A DNA stretch of 64,000 nt from contig CAWBFS010000009.1 in the NCBI GenBank assembly GCA_963788085.1, forward strand, positions 62,001 through 126,000. Direction: 5' to 3'. The position numbers and the translations under genes were made by a program. This DNA comes from AP-15 sp963788085. GTDB taxonomy: Bacteria; Pseudomonadota; Alphaproteobacteria; ATCC43930; CGMCC-115725. Numbering within the stretch: the stretch's first letter is position 1; each line of letters begins with the position of its first letter. The notes below the pieces were generated by a model, which saw only the letters and a list, made by a program, of their open reading frames with translations, was not told the DNA's origin and searched no databases. This document shows positions 23,670 through 33,617 of this stretch, one piece after another.

Positions 23670-24580
23670 AGCTGCGCCTCCGAAGTCTTGAGCTTGCGCA
23701 TCAGGATGATCACCAGCGGGATCAGCACTGGCAGTGCCGACATGACCACGGCCACGCCGAGCCGCGGGTTGGCGAGGTCGAAGGCGTCGCGGATGCCGAG
23801 CGTCGCCAGCAGGTGCGTCGAGTTCGCCGGCCCGCCGCCGGTGATAAAGGTGATCGTGTTGAAGTCGCCGAGCAAAAAGATCGTCGCGAGCAGTGTCAGC
23901 ACCAGATAGAGGTTCGCGAGCAATGGAAAAGTTACGTGGGAGAATCTGCGCAGCCCGGTCGCGCCGTCCACTTTGGCCGCGTCATAGATCTCCTGGGGGA
24001 TCGACATCCTGCCGGCGAGCAGGATCACGGTCCAGAACGGCAGCCATTTCCAAACATGGGAGCAGACGGCCGAGCCCAGGGCGAGCCAGCGCGAATTGAG
24101 CCAGGACGGGCCGTCGACACCGAAGAGGATGTACAGCGCGTTATTGAGCAGGCCCCACTCGCCGTTCAACATCCAGTGGATCGAGATGAAGCTGGGCAAC
24201 GCCGGCACCGCCCAGGGCAGGACAAAGATCATCAGCAGCCCCTTGACCCACCAGCCCGGGCGCATGAAAAAGCCCGACAACATGAGGGCAAAAAACAGCT
24301 TTAGGTTGACCCCGAAAGTAACGAAGACCAAGGTATTGATCACGGTCTGCTGATAGATCGGGTCCGAGAACACCTCGGTATACAAACTCGGCTCGCTGCC
24401 CATCCGCAGCCCGTAGAAGACGGGGTAGACTACGAACGCCAGAAACACACCGATGTAGGGCACAAGAAAGGCGAGCGCCCAGGAGAACTCCGAGCCTCGC
24501 AAGCCGCCGCGCCAATAACGCCAAAGCGATTGCCGCCGGGCTGCCGGACGGCCGAATTCGATAGCCGATACGGTGGTCAT
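23666..24580 (-). CDS. ABC sugar-type transporter permease, MalF/UgpA class
   Basis: A 304-residue membrane protein with an EAA loop Tyr-Asp-Ala-Ala-Lys-Val-Asp-Gly-Ala-Thr-Gly-Leu-Arg-Arg-Phe near residue 200. Six helices are visible. It starts nine bases after the stop of the nearest solute-binding-protein gene and overlaps the next permease gene by four bases, so all three are one transcription unit. Confidence 0.94.
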   Translation of the reverse strand: MTTVSAIEFGRPAARRQSLWRYWRGGLRGSEFSWALAFLVPYIGVFLAFVVYPVFYGLRMGSEPSLYTEVFSDPIYQQTVINTLVFVTFGVNLKLFFALMLSGFFMRPGWWVKGLLMIFVLPWAVPALPSFISIHWMLNGEWGLLNNALYILFGVDGPSWLNSRWLALGSAVCSHVWKWLPFWTVILLAGRMSIPQEIYDAAKVDGATGLRRFSHVTFPLLANLYLVLTLLATIFLLGDFNTITFITGGGPANSTHLLATLGIRDAFDLANPRLGVAVVMSALPVLIPLVIILMRKLKTSEAQL

Positions 24581-24589
24581 GATCGCCTC

Positions 24590-25963
24590 TCAGCTCGATG
24601 CGATTGGGTATTTAGCGAAGATCTCCTCGATCCGGCTGAACGCCTTATCGATTTCCTGCTCCGGCGCGGCGCCGCTGTTCATCACAGCAAAGGCCGCCGT
24701 CATGATGACATGCTCCGCGCCGACCTGCGCCATCGCCGGATTGTACGCCTCGTAGATCGGGAAGGTCGGGCCGATCACCGATTGCGTCATATACGCCGTG
24801 CGGTGCGGGTCCTCCTTGAGCCAGAACGGGTCGCTTTTGACGATTTCCGGGATGGGCAGGGCCCAGCGGCCGAGCCCGGCTTTCAAATACTGGTTCAGCA
24901 CCTTTGGCTGAATGATGTATTTGGCGAATTCCTTGGCCACCGCGACATTTTTCGCCCCCTTGGGGATGACGGGGCCAAACACCGCGACCTGGCTCGGCAG
25001 TTCCTTGCCGTCGTTGCTGAGCGGCAGGCCATGGGTGAGGATATCGTCGTATTGCTCCTTGTCGTGATAAAGCGCGACCTCGGTCGAGATCGTGCCGTCG
25101 AAATCCATCACCATCAGTTTCGAATGGAACGCGTTGTTGTCGTCGGCGTCGTTCCAGTTGACGCAGCTCGGCGGCACATACCCGTCCTTGAACGCGGAGG
25201 TCAGGCTCTTGATCGCCTGCACCGCCGCAGCCTTGACCTTGGGGTCGTCGGTGTGCAGCTTGCCGTCCGGCGTGACGAGATCCTGGCCGCCATAAGCGAC
25301 CATCCAAGCATTGAAGGTGTTGATCGGGTCGACCCCGTTGGTGGTCAGCTGGTAGCCGAGCCCGTAGACGTTACGCTTCCCGGCCGCCCGCAGCCCCTTC
25401 TGCACCGGCTTGAAAAAATCCATGAAGGCGTCCCACGTCTTCGGCAGATCGGAGATCTTGGAACCGCCCTGTTCGACCAGCGACTTCCAGATATGAAACG
25501 GGACCGCGGCGATCCTCACCGGCACGACGTAATAGGCGCGCTTCTTCGTGACATTGTTGTAGAAATAGCAGCACGGCAGAGCGGTGGGCATGAACTGCTC
25601 TTTTTCGGGCTCGACGACGTCGTTGACGTCGATCAGCTTGTCGTCCCACGACTGGATCGGCGCGAGTGCGAAGTCGGCGACCTCGATCATATCGGGGACG
25701 GCGCCGCTCGTGATCGCCGAAATCGCTTTTTGGCGCAGCGCCGCGTAGGGGATGAGGCTGTGATCGACCTTGTTGCCGCTCGCCTTCTCGTAATCGGCGG
25801 CCATCGCACGGAAGGCCGAGTCTTCCTCGGGGACAAAACCCTGCGCGAACCACGCCTCGATGGTTGTCGCCGCCGCGTTAGCGATACGAGGCCGCGCGAG
25901 GGTCCCGGCGGCAGCCAGCGCCACAGAGCTCCGAAGCACCGAACGCCTGGTTATAATCGTCAT
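24590..25963 (-). CDS. Tat-exported ABC solute-binding protein 1 (permease-proximal)
   Basis: ATG 25963 follows GGGAAGGAAAG. The product (457 residues) begins Met-Thr-Ile-Ile-Thr-Arg-Arg-Ser-Val-Leu-Arg, a twin-arginine signal, then a hydrophobic stretch and Ala-Asn-Ala-Ala. The mature part is a family-1-type solute-binding protein. It shares with its five upstream paralogs the block Asn-Trp-Asn-Asp-Ala-Asp-Asp-Asn-Asn-Ala-Phe and the ending Glu-Glu-Ile-Phe-Ala-Lys-Tyr-Pro-Ile. It is the most divergent of the six and the one tightly coupled to the permeases. The ligand is probably a sugar or polyol but cannot be named. Confidence 0.92.
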   Translation of the reverse strand: MTIITRRSVLRSSVALAAAGTLARPRIANAAATTIEAWFAQGFVPEEDSAFRAMAADYEKASGNKVDHSLIPYAALRQKAISAITSGAVPDMIEVADFALAPIQSWDDKLIDVNDVVEPEKEQFMPTALPCCYFYNNVTKKRAYYVVPVRIAAVPFHIWKSLVEQGGSKISDLPKTWDAFMDFFKPVQKGLRAAGKRNVYGLGYQLTTNGVDPINTFNAWMVAYGGQDLVTPDGKLHTDDPKVKAAAVQAIKSLTSAFKDGYVPPSCVNWNDADDNNAFHSKLMVMDFDGTISTEVALYHDKEQYDDILTHGLPLSNDGKELPSQVAVFGPVIPKGAKNVAVAKEFAKYIIQPKVLNQYLKAGLGRWALPIPEIVKSDPFWLKEDPHRTAYMTQSVIGPTFPIYEAYNPAMAQVGAEHVIMTAAFAVMNSGAAPEQEIDKAFSRIEEIFAKYPIASS

Positions 25964-26192
25964 GCTCGCCTTTCCTTCCCCGTTCTCGCCCGCAACCCAA
26001 GCGGACACGTTCTGGTTGTCGTCTCCCAGCCCAATATAGAACGCCGCCCAGGTATACTCAAATGTTAATCGCTGCCGCTACCCCGAACTCGCGATACCGT
26101 GATCAGGGCATGGTTTCCCATGTTCGCCGCGGCGCTGGAGCCGAATGGCCGAACGGGGTTGGGACCCGCGATACAGGCTGATCCCGGCCGGC

Positions 26193-27576
26193 TCAGCCCT
26201 GCGCGATCTGATATTTCGCGAAGATCTCCTCGACCCGCTTGAACGCCTTGTCTGCGGCCGCCTGCGGGGTCATTCCGCCGGAAATGATGTCGGCCCAGGC
26301 GACGGCCCAGACATGCTCGTTCTGCAGCTGGGCGTAGGCCGGGTTCGAGGTCCAGAAGGTCGGCACGGTCGGACCGAGCGCGCCCTGCTGCACATAAGCC
26401 GCCCGGTGCGGATCCGCGGGGTCGAGCCACCACGGGTCGTCCTTCACGATCGCCGGCATCGCTGGCAGGTTGCGGCCGAGCCCCGCCTTCAGATACTCGT
26501 TGAGGATCGACGGCTGGATCAAATATTTGAGAAAATCCTTGGCCACCTCGACGTTTTTTGCCCCCTTCGGGACCAGGCCGCAAAGACTGCCGGTCTGGCT
26601 CGGCACAGGCTTGCCGTCATTGCCGAGCGGCAGGCCCATCGTCACGATTTCGCTGTAGTCCTGCTGCTTCTTGATGATGGCGACCTCGGTCGAGAGCGAG
26701 CCGTCGAGATCCATCACGATCTGCTTGCCGTGAAAGGCGTTGTTGTCGTCGGCATCGTTCCAATTGATCGCTCCCGGCGGCACGAAACCTTCCTTATAGG
26801 CCGTCGTGGGATAGGTCAGCGCTTTGATCACCGCCTCGCGCACCTCCGGGTCGTCGAGATGCAGTTTACCGTCATTGGTGACGATGTCCTGTCCGCGATT
26901 GGCGATCAGGAAAGAGTTGAACAATGAGTTCGAAGTCGTTGCCGGTCGTGTTCAGCTGAAAACCTATGGCATAGACATGACGCATCCCCTGGGTGCGCAA
27001 CTTCTTCTGCACCTCCTTAAAGAAATCGTAGAACGCATCCCAAGTCTTGGGCAGATCTTCGAACGTGTACCCTGCCTTCTCGACCAACGGCCGCCAGATA
27101 TGGTTCGTCTGACACGCGACAGTATAAGGCACGCCGTAAAAGCTGCGCTTCTTCTCGACGTTGTTGTAGCAATTGGCGGTGAGCAGAGCTGTCCGGGTAT
27201 ATTGCGATTGTTGGGTCGCGACGACATCGCTCACATCGACCAGCTTGTCGTCCCAAGCATAGAGCGCGATGATCTCGACCGGGGTATTCTGGAACAGATC
27301 CGGAACGGCGCCACTGGTCATTGCCGAGACGATCTTCTGGCGCATCGGCGCATAGGGCGTGATCGTGTATTCGATCGTGTTGCCGCTCGCCTTCTCGTAA
27401 TCCGCGACGATCTTCTTGAAGGAGATGTCTTCCTCCTCGGCGAAACCCTGGATCCACCACACCGTCGCAGTCGTCGCCGCGGCATTGGCGATATAAGGGC
27501 GCGCCACGGCCCCGGCCGAAGCCAGCGCCAAAGAGCCGCGAAGCACCGACCGCCTGGTCGGATTTGTCGTTGCCAT
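26193..27576 (-). CDS. ABC solute-binding protein 2, frameshifted
   Basis: ATG 27576 follows GGGAGGAGAAG and opens a Tat signal (Pro-Thr-Arg-Arg-Ser-Val-Leu-Arg). The N-terminal half runs to Thr-Gly-Asn-Asp-Phe-Glu and then leaves frame. The C-terminal half continues in another frame from about 26930 with no further disruption to the usual ending. The site is one extra base within TTCGAAGTC (26929-26937) where paralog 4 reads TGGGATC. The same change occurs at the same place in paralog 3. Mature sequence is about 70 percent identical to paralog 3 by eye. It is either a pseudogene, a sequencing artefact, or a recoded gene. Confidence 0.82.
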
Positions 27577-27668
27577 CTTCTCCTCCCTTTTCCCGCGGAC
27601 CGCCATGCGGCCCGGGCTATCCTCGTATTGGCTTCTTCAACGCCGCGACTGCGCTGCCGATGGTTCGC

Positions 27669-29040
27669 TCAGCCCTGCGCAATCGGATATTTCGCGAAGA
27701 TCTCCTCGATCCGCTTGAATGCCTTCTCCACGGCCGCTTGCGGCGTCAGTCCGCCGTTGATGACGTCGGCCCAGGCGATGGGCCAGACATGCGTGTTCTC
27801 GACGCTGGCATAGGCCGGATTGAACACCCAGAAATTCGGCACGGTCGGGCCGAGCAGCCCCTGCTGGACATAGGCAGCGCGGTGCGGGTCCGCGCGCCAC
27901 CACGCATCATCCTTCACGATAGACGGCATGCAGGGGATGTTGCGGCCGAGGCCAGCCTTCAAATATTCGCCGAGGACCTGCGGCTGGATCAGATATTTGA
28001 GAAAATCTTTCGCTACCTGCACGTTTCGCGCGCCTTGCGGAATGACGCCGCCGGTATGCAACGCCTCGCTCGGCACCGGCTTGCCGTCATTCGAAAGCGC
28101 AAGGCCCATCGTGACGATGTCGTCATATTCCTGTTTGTTGTTGATGATCGCGACCTCGGTCGAGATCGTGCCGTCCAGATCCATCACGATCGCCTTGGCG
28201 TGGAAGGCGTTGTTGTCGTCGGCGTCATTCCAGTTGATCGCGCTCGGCGGTACAAAGCCCTCCTTGTAAGCGGTCATCGGATAGGTCACCGTTTTCATCG
28301 CCGCCTCCCTGACCTGCGGATCGTCAACATGCAGCTTGCCGTCCTTGGTAACGATGTCCTTGCCGCCGTAAGCGATTAGGAAGTAATCGAACAACGCGTT
28401 CGAAGTCGTTGCCCGTCGTATTCATTTGGAATCCGATGCCGTAAACATTGCGCGCTCCCTGAGCACGCAGCTTTTTTTGCACTTCTTTGAAAAAATCGTA
28501 GTAGGCATCCCAAGTCCTGGGGATGTCCTCCATCGTAAAACCGGCCTTCTCGACCAGCGGGCGCCAGACATGATTCGGCCGCACGGCGCAGGTATAAGGC
28601 ACGCTGTAGTAACTGCGCCGCTTCTCGACGCTGTTGTAGCAGTAGCTGGTGAGCAGTGCGGTTTCGGTATATTGCGATCTCTGGGTCTCGACGACGTCGG
28701 TGACGTCGACAAGCTTGTTGTCCCAGGCATAGAGCGCGAGGATTTCGACCGGGTTGTTCTGGAACAGGTCGGGGACGACGCCGCTGGTCATCGCCGAGAC
28801 GATCTTCTGGCGCTCCGGCGCAAACGGGATGATCGTATAGTCGATCGTGTCCCCGCTCGCCTTTTCATAATCGGCGACGAGCTTTTTGAACGCGATGTCC
28901 TCCTCCTGCGCGAAGCCCTGGACCCACCACACCGTCGCGGTCTTGGCTTGCGCATTAGCGGTAAACGGGCGCGCCAAGGTGGCGACCGTGGCGGCGCCCA
29001 AGGAATTCCGAAGAAGTGATCGCCGAGTGAACTGAGCCAT
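27669..29040 (-). CDS. ABC solute-binding protein 3, frameshifted
   Basis: The gene starts at ATG 29040 with Tat signal Phe-Thr-Arg-Arg-Ser-Leu-Leu-Arg. Its two halves are in different frames, joined at TTCGAAGTC (28399-28407), the same +1 position as in paralog 2. Both halves are otherwise intact, including the Asn-Trp-Asn-Asp-Ala-Asp-Asp-Asn-Asn block and the family C-terminus. Its permease partners would be those at 22752-24580. Confidence 0.82.
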
Positions 29041-29163
29041 CCGTTTTCCTCCCAGTTTCGCTGCGACATTGCCATCGCGGTCGCGTCGATTTGGGGCCGG
29101 GTCAGCGAGGGGCTTAATTGCCCCGCGCCATCATGCCGATTTCTGCGCGCGGCGCGCAGTCCT

Positions 29164-30543
29164 TCAGGTCTGTGCAATCGGATATTTTGCGAAGATCTCC
29201 TCGACCCGCTTGAACGCCTTCTCGGCAGCGGCCTCCGGCGCCATCCCACCCTTCATGATGTCGACCCACGCCGTGCTCCAGGCGTGCTCGTTCTGAACGT
29301 GGGCATAGGCCGGGTTGAAGGCCCAAAATTCCGGCAAGGTCGGGCCGAGCAGTCCCTGCTTGACGTAAGCCGCCCGATGCGGGTCTGCGGACCACCACGG
29401 GTCGCTTTTGACGATCGACGGCATTGCCGGAATGCTGCGGCCGAGCCCTGTCTTCAGCCGCTCGTTGGCGACCTTCGGCTGGATCGAATATTTGAGGAAG
29501 TCCTTGGCGACCGCGACATTCTTCGCGCCCTTGGGGATCAGGCCACTGGGGTTGGTAACCTTGCTCGGCACCGGCTTGCCGTCGTTGCTGAGCGGCAAAC
29601 CCATCGTCAGGATGTCGTCGTAGTCGCTCTTTTTCCCTTGTGACAGCACCGCGACCTCGGTCGAGATCGTACCGTCGAGGTCCATGACGATCTGCCTGGC
29701 GTGAAAGGCGTTGTTGTCGTCGGCGTCGTTCCAGTTGACCGCCCCCGGCGGCACGAAACCGTCCTTGTATGCGGTGGAACAATAGGTCAGCGCCTTGATC
29801 GCCGCCTCGCGCACTTTGGGGTCGTCGAGATGCAGCTTGCCGTCTTTCGTGACGACGCCCTGGCCGCCATAGGCGATCAGGAAATAGTTGAACAGCTCAT
29901 TGGGATCGTTGCCATTGGTCGTCACCTGGAAACCCAGGCCGTAGACGTTGCGCACCCCCTGCGCGCGCAACTTCTTTTGCACCTCCTTGAAGAAATCGTA
30001 ATAGGCGTCCCAGGTCTTTGGAATATCCTCGATCTTGAACCCGGCCTTCTCGACCAGCGGCCGCCAGACATGGTTGGGCGATGCCGCGCTTATGTCGGGT
30101 GCGCCGTAGAAACTGCGCTTTTTTTCGATATTGTTATAGCAGTAGGCGTTGAGCAGCGCGGTTTCTGTGTATTCCTCCTTTTGTGTCTCGACGACGTCGG
30201 TCAAGTCGAGCAGCTTGTCGTCCCACGCCAGCAGCGCAATGAGTTCGTTCGGGGTCTGGCGAAACAGATCGGGGACGACGCCGCTCGTCACCGCGGAGAT
30301 GATCTTCTGGCGCAGCGGCGCAAACGGCATGATGCTGAGCTCGATCGTATTGCCGCTCGCCTTTTCATAATCCGCGACGGTCTTTTTGAATCGCCGTGTC
30401 CTCTTCCGGCACGAAGCCCTGCGATCCACCATACTTCCGCGGTCTTGGCTGCGGCGTTGGCGATATGGGGCCGCGCGAGGATTCCCGGCCGCAAGCAAAC
30501 TCGCCGAACCTCTGAGCACTGAGCGCCTGGTAATATGGCTCAT
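29164..30543 (-). CDS. ABC solute-binding protein 4, signal region frameshifted
   Basis: ATG 30543 has a GAAGGAGAT site and begins Met-Ser-His-Ile-Thr-Arg-Arg-Ser-Val-Leu-Arg. Around residues 22-50 the frame slips and later returns. The expected Ile-Leu-Ala-Arg-Pro-His-Ile-Ala-Asn-Ala segment of the Tat signal lies in another frame at about 30440-30494, and Phe-Lys-Lys-Thr-Val-Ala-Asp-Tyr-Glu-Lys-Ala resumes in the first. The rest of the mature domain is intact. As read, the protein would have a damaged signal peptide and probably not be exported. Confidence 0.82.
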   Translation of the reverse strand: MSHITRRSVLRGSASLLAAGNPRAAPYRQRRSQDRGSMVDRRASCRKRTRRFKKTVADYEKASGNTIELSIMPFAPLRQKIISAVTSGVVPDLFRQTPNELIALLAWDDKLLDLTDVVETQKEEYTETALLNAYCYNNIEKKRSFYGAPDISAASPNHVWRPLVEKAGFKIEDIPKTWDAYYDFFKEVQKKLRAQGVRNVYGLGFQVTTNGNDPNELFNYFLIAYGGQGVVTKDGKLHLDDPKVREAAIKALTYCSTAYKDGFVPPGAVNWNDADDNNAFHARQIVMDLDGTISTEVAVLSQGKKSDYDDILTMGLPLSNDGKPVPSKVTNPSGLIPKGAKNVAVAKDFLKYSIQPKVANERLKTGLGRSIPAMPSIVKSDPWWSADPHRAAYVKQGLLGPTLPEFWAFNPAYAHVQNEHAWSTAWVDIMKGGMAPEAAAEKAFKRVEEIFAKYPIAQT

Positions 30544-30616
30544 TCGCATCTCCTTCTCGGTTCGCGCCATGGACTGTCGTTCGGATGTTCCGCGGCCGGC
30601 ACTATGTTAAAACTCG

Positions 30617-31987
30617 TCAGCTCTGCTCGATCGGATATTTCGCGAAAATTTCTTCGACCTGCTTGAAGGCTTTGTCGGCGGCGTCCTGCGGCTTTGTTCC
30701 GTTCTGCATGATGTCGGCCCAAGCGGTTTGCCAAACGTGTTCGTTCTGGACATGGGCGTATGCGGGGTTGTAGGCCCAGAACACCGGCACGGTCGGACGC
30801 AATAGGGCCTGCGTCGTGTAAGCCTTCCGATGCGGGTCCGCCATCCACCACGGGTCCTTCTTGACGATCGACGGCATCGCCGGCACGCGTCGGCCCAGGC
30901 CCGTCTTCAGGTACTCGTTGCAGACTTCCGGCTGGATCAAATATTTGAGGAAGTCCTTAGCCGTCTCGACATTTTTCGCGCCTTTCGGGATCAGCCCGCA
31001 TACGCTGAACGCCCAGCTCGGTACCGGCTTGCCCTCGTTGCTGTCCGCCAACCCCCAGGTCACGATATCGTCGTATTCCTGTTTGTTCGCGATGATTGCG
31101 ACTTCGGTGGAGATCGAGCCGTCGAGATCCATCACGATCGTTTTGGCGTGGAAAGCGTTGTTGTCGTCGGCGTCGTTCCAGTTGATCGCGCCAGGCGGCA
31201 CAAAGCCCTCCTTGTAGGCGGTCGTCGGATAGGTCAGCGCCTTCATAGCCGCCGCTCTGACCTGCGGGTCGTCGAGGTGCAGTTTGCCGTCCTTGCTGAC
31301 TATGTTCTGGCCGCCATAGGCGATCAGCCATTGGTCGAAAAAGGCGTTCGGGTCGCCACCATTGGTGGTCAGCTGAAAACCGAGGCCGTAGACGTTGCGC
31401 ACCCGCGCCTCGCGCAATTTCTTCTGGACGTCTTTGAAGAAATCGTAGAAGGCGTCCCAGGTCTTCGGGATATCATCGATCTTGTAACCCGCCTTCTCTA
31501 CCAGCGGCCGCCAGATGTGGTTGGTGAACACGTCGATCGTATAGGGGACGCCGTAGATGCTGCGCTTCTTCGCGACATTGTTGTAGCAGTTGACCAGCGC
31601 CAGCGCGGTCTCGGCGTATTCCTCACGCTGGGTCTCGACGACGTCGCTGACATCGACGAGCTTGTCCTCCCAGGCGAACAGCGCGGTAGTCTCGGGCGGG
31701 TTGTTCTGAAACAGGTCCGGCACGACGCCGCTGGTTACCGCCGAGACGATCTTCTGCCGTCCCGGCGCGTAGGGGATGACCGTTGCGTCGATCGTGTTGC
31801 CGCTCGCCTTTTGGTAATCGGCGATGAGCTTATTGAACGCGATGTCCTCTTCATGAGCAAAGCCCTGAGTCCACCACACAGTCGCGGTGGTCGCCGCCGC
31901 ATTGGCAACATAGGGTCGCACCAATGTCCCGGCGGCAGCGAGCCCGAGAGAGCAGCGGAGCACCGAGCGTCTGGTCAATTTTGGCAT
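30617..31987 (-). CDS. Tat-exported ABC solute-binding protein 5
   Basis: An intact 456-residue paralog. The twin-arginine motif is Leu-Thr-Arg-Arg-Ser-Val-Leu-Arg at residues 4-11, with cleavage expected after Ala-Asn-Ala-Ala. Mature domain begins Ala-Thr-Val-Trp-Trp-Thr-Gln-Gly-Phe-Ala-His-Glu-Glu-Asp. The conserved Gly-Ala-Ile-Asn-Trp-Asn-Asp-Ala-Asp-Asp-Asn-Asn stretch lies near residue 265. It is separated by 73 bp from the next paralog. Confidence 0.93.
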   Translation of the reverse strand: MPKLTRRSVLRCSLGLAAAGTLVRPYVANAAATTATVWWTQGFAHEEDIAFNKLIADYQKASGNTIDATVIPYAPGRQKIVSAVTSGVVPDLFQNNPPETTALFAWEDKLVDVSDVVETQREEYAETALALVNCYNNVAKKRSIYGVPYTIDVFTNHIWRPLVEKAGYKIDDIPKTWDAFYDFFKDVQKKLREARVRNVYGLGFQLTTNGGDPNAFFDQWLIAYGGQNIVSKDGKLHLDDPQVRAAAMKALTYPTTAYKEGFVPPGAINWNDADDNNAFHAKTIVMDLDGSISTEVAIIANKQEYDDIVTWGLADSNEGKPVPSWAFSVCGLIPKGAKNVETAKDFLKYLIQPEVCNEYLKTGLGRRVPAMPSIVKKDPWWMADPHRKAYTTQALLRPTVPVFWAYNPAYAHVQNEHVWQTAWADIMQNGTKPQDAADKAFKQVEEIFAKYPIEQS

Positions 31988-32118
31988 TTCCGTCCCTTCC
32001 CCGATCGCACCTCGTGCCGGGCACTATAAACCGGCGGCGTGCCCGGCTCAAATGCCGGACGGCCCAGGGCAGCAGACGCTGAGGCGAGCCTTGCCGGAGG
32101 CCGGCTCGCAATATTCGA

Positions 32119-33489
32119 TCAGGACTGCGCGATCGGGTATTTCGAAAAGATTTCCTCGACCCGCTTGAACGCCTTTTCGGCCGCCGCTTCCGCCGTCATC
32201 CCGCCCTGCATGATGTCGGTCCAGCCGGTGCCCCAGACATGCTCGTTCTGGACCTGAGCATAGGCCGGGTTGAAGGAGTAGTACTGCGGCACAGTCGGGT
32301 TGAGCAGACCTTGGCGGGTGTATTCCGCCCGGTGCGGATCGGCGAACCACCACGGATCATCCTTGACGATCGAGGGTGTGGCCGGAATATTTCGGCCGAG
32401 GCCGGTTTTCAGATACTCGTCGTTGACTTTCGGTTGGATCAAATATTTCAAAAATTCCTTTGCTACCTCGACGTTTTTCGCGCCTTTCGGGATCAGCCCG
32501 CACGCGTTGGTGGCGTGGCTCGGCACCGGTTTGCCGTCGTTGCTTAGCGGCAGGCCCATCGTGACGACATCGTCGTACTCGTCTTTCTTGTGGTAGAGCG
32601 CAACCTCGGTCGAAATCGTGCCGTCGAGATCCATCACGATCGTCTTGGCGTGAAACGCATTGTTGTCGTCGGCGTCGTTCCAATTAATCGCGCCCGGCGG
32701 CACAAAGCCTTCCTTATAGGCGGTGGTCGGGTAGGTCAGCGCCTTGATCACCGCCTGTTTCACCTTCGGATCGTCGAGGTGCAATTTGCCGTCTTTGGTT
32801 ACGATGTCCTGCCCGCCATAGGCGATCAGGAAATAATGGAAGGTGTTGTTGGGATCGACGCCGTTGGTCGTTACCTGCAGACCGAGCCCATAGACGTTGC
32901 GCACGTGCTGTTCGCGCAGCTTTTTCTGCACCTCCTTGAAGAAATCATAATAGGCATCCCAGGTCTTGGGGATGTCTTCGATCTTATAGCCGGCCTTCTC
33001 GACCAATGATTTCCAGACGTGGTTCGGCAATACCGCGGTCTGATAGGGCACGCCATAAAAACTGCGCTTCTTCTCCGCGTTGTTGTAGCAATAGGTGTTG
33101 AGCAATGCGGTCTCGGTGAAGCCCTCTTTCTGAGTCTCGACGACGTCGCTGACATCGACCAGCTTGTCGTCCCATGCATAGAGCGCAATGATTTCGGCCG
33201 GATTGTTTTGGATCAGATCGGGGACGACGCCGCTGGTCACTGCCGAAACGATCTTCTGACGTTCCGGCGCAAATGGAATGATGCTGTAGTCCAGAGTATT
33301 GCCGCTCGTCTTTTGGTAATCGGCGACGAGTTTCTGGAATGCCTCGTCCTCCTCCTGGACGAAGCCCTGCGCCCACCATACCGTTGCGGTGGTCGCCGCG
33401 GCGTTGGCAACAAACGGGCGCGCCAATCCCACGCCTGCCGCAAACCCGATGGAGCTACGAAGGACCGTTCGCCGGCTCACGTTTCCCAT
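32119..33489 (-). CDS. Tat-exported ABC solute-binding protein 6 (first of the array)
   Basis: An intact 456-residue paralog starting at ATG 33489 with Val-Ser-Arg-Arg-Thr-Val-Leu-Arg. It shares the Trp-Trp-Ala-Gln-Gly-Phe-Val-Gln-Glu-Glu-Asp start of the mature domain and the Tyr-Cys-Tyr-Asn-Asn-Ala-Glu-Lys-Lys-Arg-Ser-Phe-Tyr-Gly-Val-Pro-Tyr segment common to the array. It is the first gene of the six-gene series, so the main promoter should lie in 33490-33617. Confidence 0.93.
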   Translation of the reverse strand: MGNVSRRTVLRSSIGFAAGVGLARPFVANAAATTATVWWAQGFVQEEDEAFQKLVADYQKTSGNTLDYSIIPFAPERQKIVSAVTSGVVPDLIQNNPAEIIALYAWDDKLVDVSDVVETQKEGFTETALLNTYCYNNAEKKRSFYGVPYQTAVLPNHVWKSLVEKAGYKIEDIPKTWDAYYDFFKEVQKKLREQHVRNVYGLGLQVTTNGVDPNNTFHYFLIAYGGQDIVTKDGKLHLDDPKVKQAVIKALTYPTTAYKEGFVPPGAINWNDADDNNAFHAKTIVMDLDGTISTEVALYHKKDEYDDVVTMGLPLSNDGKPVPSHATNACGLIPKGAKNVEVAKEFLKYLIQPKVNDEYLKTGLGRNIPATPSIVKDDPWWFADPHRAEYTRQGLLNPTVPQYYSFNPAYAQVQNEHVWGTGWTDIMQGGMTAEAAAEKAFKRVEEIFSKYPIAQS

Positions 33490-33617
33490 TTCCGTTTTCC
33501 TTCCTGTTCTGGCACGGTGCGGCCTTTCCGCGGGCGCGCTTTTCTATCGGAAATAGATGCTGGATCTGTCTGGCCGCCGGGTCAACTTTTTTCAGGGTTG
33601 TCGGTTCGCGCCCCAAT

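Noticed and set aside
30830..32029. Long plus-strand frames opposite the receptor array (for example 399 codons here, 512 codons at 24530-26068)
   Set aside because: They are antisense to intact binding-protein genes. The products are Arg/Asp/Val-rich with no fold signature, and the same antisense frame recurs opposite each paralog as expected from codon bias.
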